Positions 59,097 through 64,000 of a stretch of 64,000 nucleotides of DNA are shown in pieces. The position numbers were made by a program, and so were the translations under genes. The stretch spans positions 9,369,391 through 9,433,390 of the forward strand of contig CAXIPT010000002.1 of NCBI GenBank assembly GCA_964030475.1, given 5' to 3'. The notes below the pieces were generated by a model. That model had not been told where the DNA came from and did no database searches. It saw only the letters and a program-made list of their open reading frames with translations. Numbering within the stretch: position 1 is the stretch's first letter; the number at the start of each line of letters is the position of its first letter. Source of the stretch: Tethya wilhelma. Taxonomy: Eukaryota > Porifera > Demospongiae > Tethyida > Tethyidae.

Positions 59097-62000
59097 ATGC
59101 CAAGCCTGAATGCTATGACTAGTGCAGTTAGCATCATTACCATCGCAGTGGTTGTCTTCATCAGCAGTTGTGAGAGCCAATTGCAAGGTACATGTATCTG
59201 ATGCATGTATTTAATGGTAAAATTTAACAGGCAGGGGGTATAGCTACATGACTGCAACTAAGTAGTGCGTTGAACTTCATTATGCATCAGTGGTAAAACT
59301 ATTGTAATTATTATGATGATTAATTTGCCATGTACTATTATTACATGTAGCAAATGATGGTATTAGGATCAGTCTAGGAGACAGGGTGATCCCTAACCAT
59401 GGACTGGTGACTCTGGAGGATATTGGAATTGATCCTACTGGAATGAATCTAATGGTGGGACTGAAGTGTAGCACTACCAACAATAACAGCTGCTGTACAG
59501 ATTTCACACCAACTGACGGTACAAAGGATGGTTGGAGTCCAAGTGGTAGTGGAAGTTGGAGATTTGCTCACACTATGTATTATGTTTCTCGACAAATTGA
59601 TCGAGATTACTTCATAACTGGAATTACACGACATGGACAGGCAGTTTATGTCTTTCGTAATAAAGCAGCTGATAATAATTATGTGCTCGATGGAATATGG
59701 AGATGTGAGATCCCTGACTCTAGTGGAGTGGAGAGGACCAAGTACATTGGAGTCTATTCTAATTTAACAAGCAATAATGGTGAGAAAATGCAGGACATTG
59801 TGCAACTTTTCTCGGTTCTTCATTAGCACATTTTATACCTCAACTAATTCAGGTTCATTGTCAGCTGTTGGCTCTATCCAGTTCTCTCAAGTAAGTGAAG
59901 ACCCAGTGGAGTTCACCCTCACCTTCAAAACCACTGGAGGACCAGCTACAGTTGTCAGTTGGACAAGAGATGGATTTGACATCTCATCTCTTGGAGACAG
60001 TGATAACTACACACCATCACAGACTGTGAGGCCTGACAATCCTAATGGTGGAACATACACAAATGGAAACTATGACAACATCCTAACAGTGAGAGGAAGA
60101 CTCTTATCAGGAGTGTATGGAGTCAGCGTGACTAATAATAAGACTGATGTACAGATCACAGCAAGTTATACAGCAACAATAGGTAAAATTTACAGTAATA
60201 ATACTGAGTGTATGATAATATTAAAATGCACAATGCATGTGTTATATAGATAACTGTTACAATTAATTTTATAACAAAATGCATGCTTACTATTAACACA
60301 ATTATATAGCTCCTTGCATTCATGAAAATGGAATTTTTACACAAACAAGCTTTGCATATAATTTATATCGTTTCATTATCATGTAAAGGTGATGGTGTTA
60401 GAGTCAGTCTAGGTGGCAGAACACTCCCTAACCATGCGTTAGTGACTTTGGAGGATATTGGTCGTGATAACAATGGAGAAAATCTAACTGTAGGACTACG
60501 TTGTAGCACTACCTATACCCAGTGCTGTAGTAGTTCTGATGGGAATCGTACAGCAAATTGGTATTTTGCTCACTCTCCAGCACCTGTTCCCGAGTCCCGA
60601 AGCGATGTTGCTAATTCATTTGAAACAAGAAAAGTTGGACAAGCAGTTTATCTCTTTCACAATCGTGGATCTACTGTTGAAACTAGTGGAATCTTTAGAT
60701 GTATAATACCAGACAAAGATGGAGTTGATCGAACAAAGTATATAGGAATTTACAGTGGAAAAACAGGTTAGTCATAATCAAACAAAAAAAAAACAAGCAA
60801 CGTTGACACATGACATTGTATAGAGGTTTGCTAAATAATAATTCTTACGATTCTTGGTTTAGGTTCCCTATCAGCTGTCTCTCCCAGTACTATCCAGTTC
60901 TCTCTAGTGAGAGAGGACCCAGTGGAGTTCACCCTCACCTTCAGAACCACTGGAGGACCAGCTACAGTTGTCACTTGGACAAGAGATGGAGTTGACATCT
61001 TATCTCTTGGAGATCGTGATAACTACATACCATCACAGACTGTGAGGCCTGACAGCTCAAATGATAAGCTATATACAGCTGGAAACTATGACAACATCCT
61101 GACAGTGAGAGGAAGACTCTCGGGAGTGTATGGAGTCAGTGTGACTAATGATAGGACAATAACACCCATTCCAACTGCTCATACAAATCTTACAGTCATA
61201 GGTAATCAAAATTTAGTGTGCAAACCGGCGTTAACTTAACTATACATAATATTATGTGCTATGATTTTGAAATGTTTCTTGCATGCATGCATAATTGTAT
61301 GCAAAATACAGATCCTGAAAGTCATTCTATTTCCTTAAGCGGAGAGTGCTCTGGAAATCTCAAAAGTATCAATTTGTCGTGGATGTTCAATAATGCTCCA
61401 CCAACTTTCACAATCACATCTTATGATTTGATCTACTCAGTGTGCAACTATTGGGATGACCAAAATTGTGAAGAGGCTCGATCAATAACTGGTATCCCCA
61501 GTAGCAAGTACAATTTGGCTGACATGAAAATTTGGAGCATCTACAGGTTCACTGTTTCAGCAAATGAATTTCAACCAACAAATACTGATACACATGCAGT
61601 AATAAATAGTCCATTGACATCTGCTGCACATACAGTCAGAATACTGGGTAACTATTACACTAATATCAAATTGCATGGTACATTATTGTTAAGTTTGGTT
61701 ACATGCATACATGAATATAATAATACAGGTGTCATATCTCCTGAGATTTCTTCAGTGGTTGAACAAGCTAACATCACATCAGTCCAAGTCACCTGGAACC
61801 AACCAGAAGGAGGATTGGCAGTTGATGAATATGTTGTGTCTTATCGTCGCTTGAATGGAAGAGATGGACAGTGTAGCTCATTTCAAGATGAAGGCAGGGT
61901 GACAGTACCTAGTGAACAAGACATGGTCCATACTGCAAATCTTCACATACAAGCCTACAGTATTTATGTTGTCACTGTCACTGGCCGAATCAATGTTTTA

Positions 62001-63295
62001 AGCAATACGTCAACCAAATTCAGTTTCAAACAAACTCATCAGGTATAATGACATAATTATATTAAACAGATATAGCAAAATCAAACAACAGCTATAGTGT
62101 TTTCATGGTTGATTTGTGTCATTGTCTAGTTCCATCTGGAGCCCCTCAAAACCTCACCATCATCAACTCCACCTCCACCAGTGTGACCATATCTTGGGAC
62201 AGTGTGGAGTGTATCTATAGAAACGGACCCATCACTCATTACATCATAAGATATGGACTAGTTGATAACAATAAACGGACAGATCTGTCAATTACAACAA
62301 TGGACAGAAAATTTAATGAAGGAAGCTACACACACATGGTTGCGGGTCTACAATCTGGAATGAGGCATTCAATAAAAGTTGCTGCTGTAAATATTGCTGG
62401 GATAGGAGTGTTCAGTACACAAGAAACTGTCAAACTTGAAGACATCGATGCTGGAGTGGTCACTACAAACATAGGTACAAATATTACTTGTGCATGATAT
62501 AAAACAAACCAGTATTCAGAATTAACAACATATACCATTGGGCTACCGTAGCAGCCATTATTCTTGAAGTGATTCGATCCTCTAATGCTAGGTACTCTCC
62601 TACCACCTGAAATTTCTTCAGTGGTTGAACTAGCTAACATCACATCAGTCCAAGTCACCTGGAACCAACCAGAAGGAGGATTGACAGTTGATGAATATGT
62701 TGTGTCTTATCGTCGCTTGAATGGAAGAGATGGACAGTGTAGCTCATTTCAAGATGAAGGCAGTGTAACTATTAGTGCCAATGGTCAGATAACCTACTTA
62801 TTAACACTTCACTTGGAAGCTTACAGTGTCTACACAGTAAACATAGCTAGCAGAACATTTGAATTGAATAGTGCTTCTATTACATTTCAATTTACAACTA
62901 ACTCAACAAGTGAGTGCACAATAATAAGTTTGGTATATATAATGCATTTGATTGAAACTAAGATATTAGTAGTAAGATGTATAATTATTCCTTAGTTCCA
63001 TCTGGAGCCCCTCAAAACCTCACCATCATCAACTCCACCTCCACCAGTGTGACCATATCTTGGGACAGTGTGGAGTGTATCCATAGAAATGGACTCATAA
63101 CAAATTACTTTCTGGTGTTTACTTCAATAGATGATCCTAAGGACAGTCGGGCAGTGCTCATTGACAACATTAACTTTGGTGGAAGCAATATGTACACAGC
63201 AACTGGTCTCAATGTCTCTTCTAGCTATCGTGTGATGGTGGCAGCTGTCAACAACATAAGTGTAGGACCATTTGCTGTTGTGGTAGCTACAAAAG
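59097..63295 (+). CDS. Ig/FN3 receptor ectodomain (3' part outside window)
   Basis: Exons 59097-59187, 59351-59779, 59853-60182, 60389-60766, 60863-61201, 61312-61647, 61729-62042, 62130-62474, 62592-62909, 62996-63295. The parts are a signal peptide (SIITIAVVVFISSC), then two repeats of a module pair and then about five FN3-like domains. The pair is a Cys-rich V-type Ig-like domain (NHGLVTLEDIG, GL-CSTT, FAHT/S, IFRC-IPD) and a second Ig-like domain (GGPATVV-WTRDG, YDNILTVRGR, GVYGVSVTN). FN3 landmarks are SVQVTWNQPEGG, DEYVVSYRR, GAPQNLTIIN and SVTISWDSVEC. Introns are phase 1, typical of shuffled extracellular domains. Phases fit everywhere except between 62042 and 62130. No TM or intracellular domain is reached. 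The head resembles Ig-bearing sponge receptors (kinase, phosphatase or adhesion types cannot be told apart). Confidence 0.78.
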
Positions 63296-63361
63296 GTTGT
63301 TTACTATCATAAAATGTCTCATTCTTTGCCTGTATGTATAAGTATACAGGGTTAATTTATT

Positions 63362-63893
63362 AAATTGCATGGAGACTAGTGAGTCTCTACAAAAGGCAAG
63401 CCAATACATCCAAACCACGTGGTCTTTTGACGACCTTTACCCACATCAAAATGGCTATGAAAAAGTACAGTATTTTATACTGAGAGTTTCAATAGCTGCC
63501 TAGATTTTGTTTGTTGAGTTTTAGGCACCAAACGAGTAAAATAAGGAATTACTTCGGATGAAATGAAGTCTCACTATACAGTCAAAGTTGGCTCAATGCA
63601 TATGCCTGTCTGGAAATCGTGTTCAAGTTTGTCAGTTAGGAAAAAAAAAGAAAAAAGAGAGAACAAAATTGTATTGTTATGGCTTCTTGCTAGCGCTTTC
63701 TCCAAAGTACTATAAGAAGAAGTTTCTGTGCTTTTTGTTGATTCATACATTAAGAAAACAGTCTAAAAGAGGCTCTAAACCTGTTTTAAGGCTTAGCTGT
63801 CTTTCTCTTCAAGTTTTATAAGCATGAACATTTTGTATTGTGTCTTTGGGACAGTCGGCCCATTCCTACTATACGTACTACCATTCGTATAAT
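63362..63893. mobile_element. GAAGTAGTCA-family core in or next to the receptor gene
   Basis: Contains the family core (CATGGAGACTAGTGAGTCTC, CACGTGG, AAAATGGC, GTCAAAGTTGGCTCAATGC) and the ACGTACTACC terminus, without long arms. It lies right after the last visible receptor exon, probably in its intron. Confidence 0.7.
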
Positions 63894-63906
63894 AAACAAT
63901 TCTAAA

Positions 63907-63933
63907 CACACACACACACACACACACACACAG
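63907..63933. repeat. (CA)n microsatellite
   Basis: Short CA run at the right end. The last 70 bases show nothing else. Confidence 0.85.
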
Positions 63934-64000
63934 ACGTGACACACACAGAAGGACCCTCTCACATCTATAATACTATGGATACTAGTAATTCAAACACACT

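Overview
This is eukaryotic, animal-type DNA. Genes are split into small exons with GT-AG introns, it is AT-rich, and it is crowded with dinucleotide microsatellites and short inverted-repeat transposons. The families seen are a bHLH-PAS factor, COMMD1, a StAR-like START protein, TM2-type proteins, 17-beta-HSD-type reductases, Ig/FN3 receptors and a PXK/SLOB-type pseudokinase. Together with the compact layout they suggest an early-branching metazoan. A demosponge such as Amphimedon is my best guess; this is inference, because no search was possible. Single-N joins (12544, 18877, 32463, 44088, 52100, 52437, 58270) and a 46-N gap (25736-25781) show a draft assembly, and several duplications look like assembly artefacts.

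Layout. 1-1326: C-terminal part of a seven-pass membrane protein (+). 1907-6752: a complete gene (-) for a signal-peptide, single-TM receptor with a degenerate PXK/SLOB-like kinase domain. Two partial paralogues follow at 12672-15101 and 20362-21204. 7080-7880: an ORF (-) with two copies of an unrecognised domain. 7963-12395: a cluster of one non-autonomous transposon family. 15322-17681: a StAR/STARD3-like START gene (-), with an orphan terminal exon of a paralogue at 18751-18846. 19915-20051: an isolated exon of an unrecognised acidic/basic protein. 22718-25735: two related unrecognised ORFs, one split by an 806-bp element with an 8-bp target duplication. 25816-27665: COMMD1 (-, last exon missing), divergent from a TM2-like gene at 28522-31371 (+). 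Its paralogue at 32647-34261 (-) lies tail to tail with it. 34739-46871: a bHLH-PAS gene (-) whose tail carries CTD-like SP/TP heptads. 48350-54116 and 54657-57603: tandem 17-beta-HSD/3-ketoacyl-CoA-reductase-like genes (-). 59097-63295: an Ig/FN3 receptor ectodomain (+), open to the right.

There is no operon logic. The structure is tandem duplication (pseudokinase receptors with START genes, TM2 pair, reductase pair, repeated FN3 exons) reshaped by transposons. The main leads are: (1) the membrane-anchored pseudokinase family; (2) dinucleotide repeats abutting splice sites in an orientation that follows the gene's strand; (3) a transposon family carrying promoter-like motifs; (4) mosaic homogenisation of FN3 exons in the receptor; (5) heptad repeats in the bHLH-PAS tail. 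Exon coordinates were derived by hand from splice signals and reading phase.
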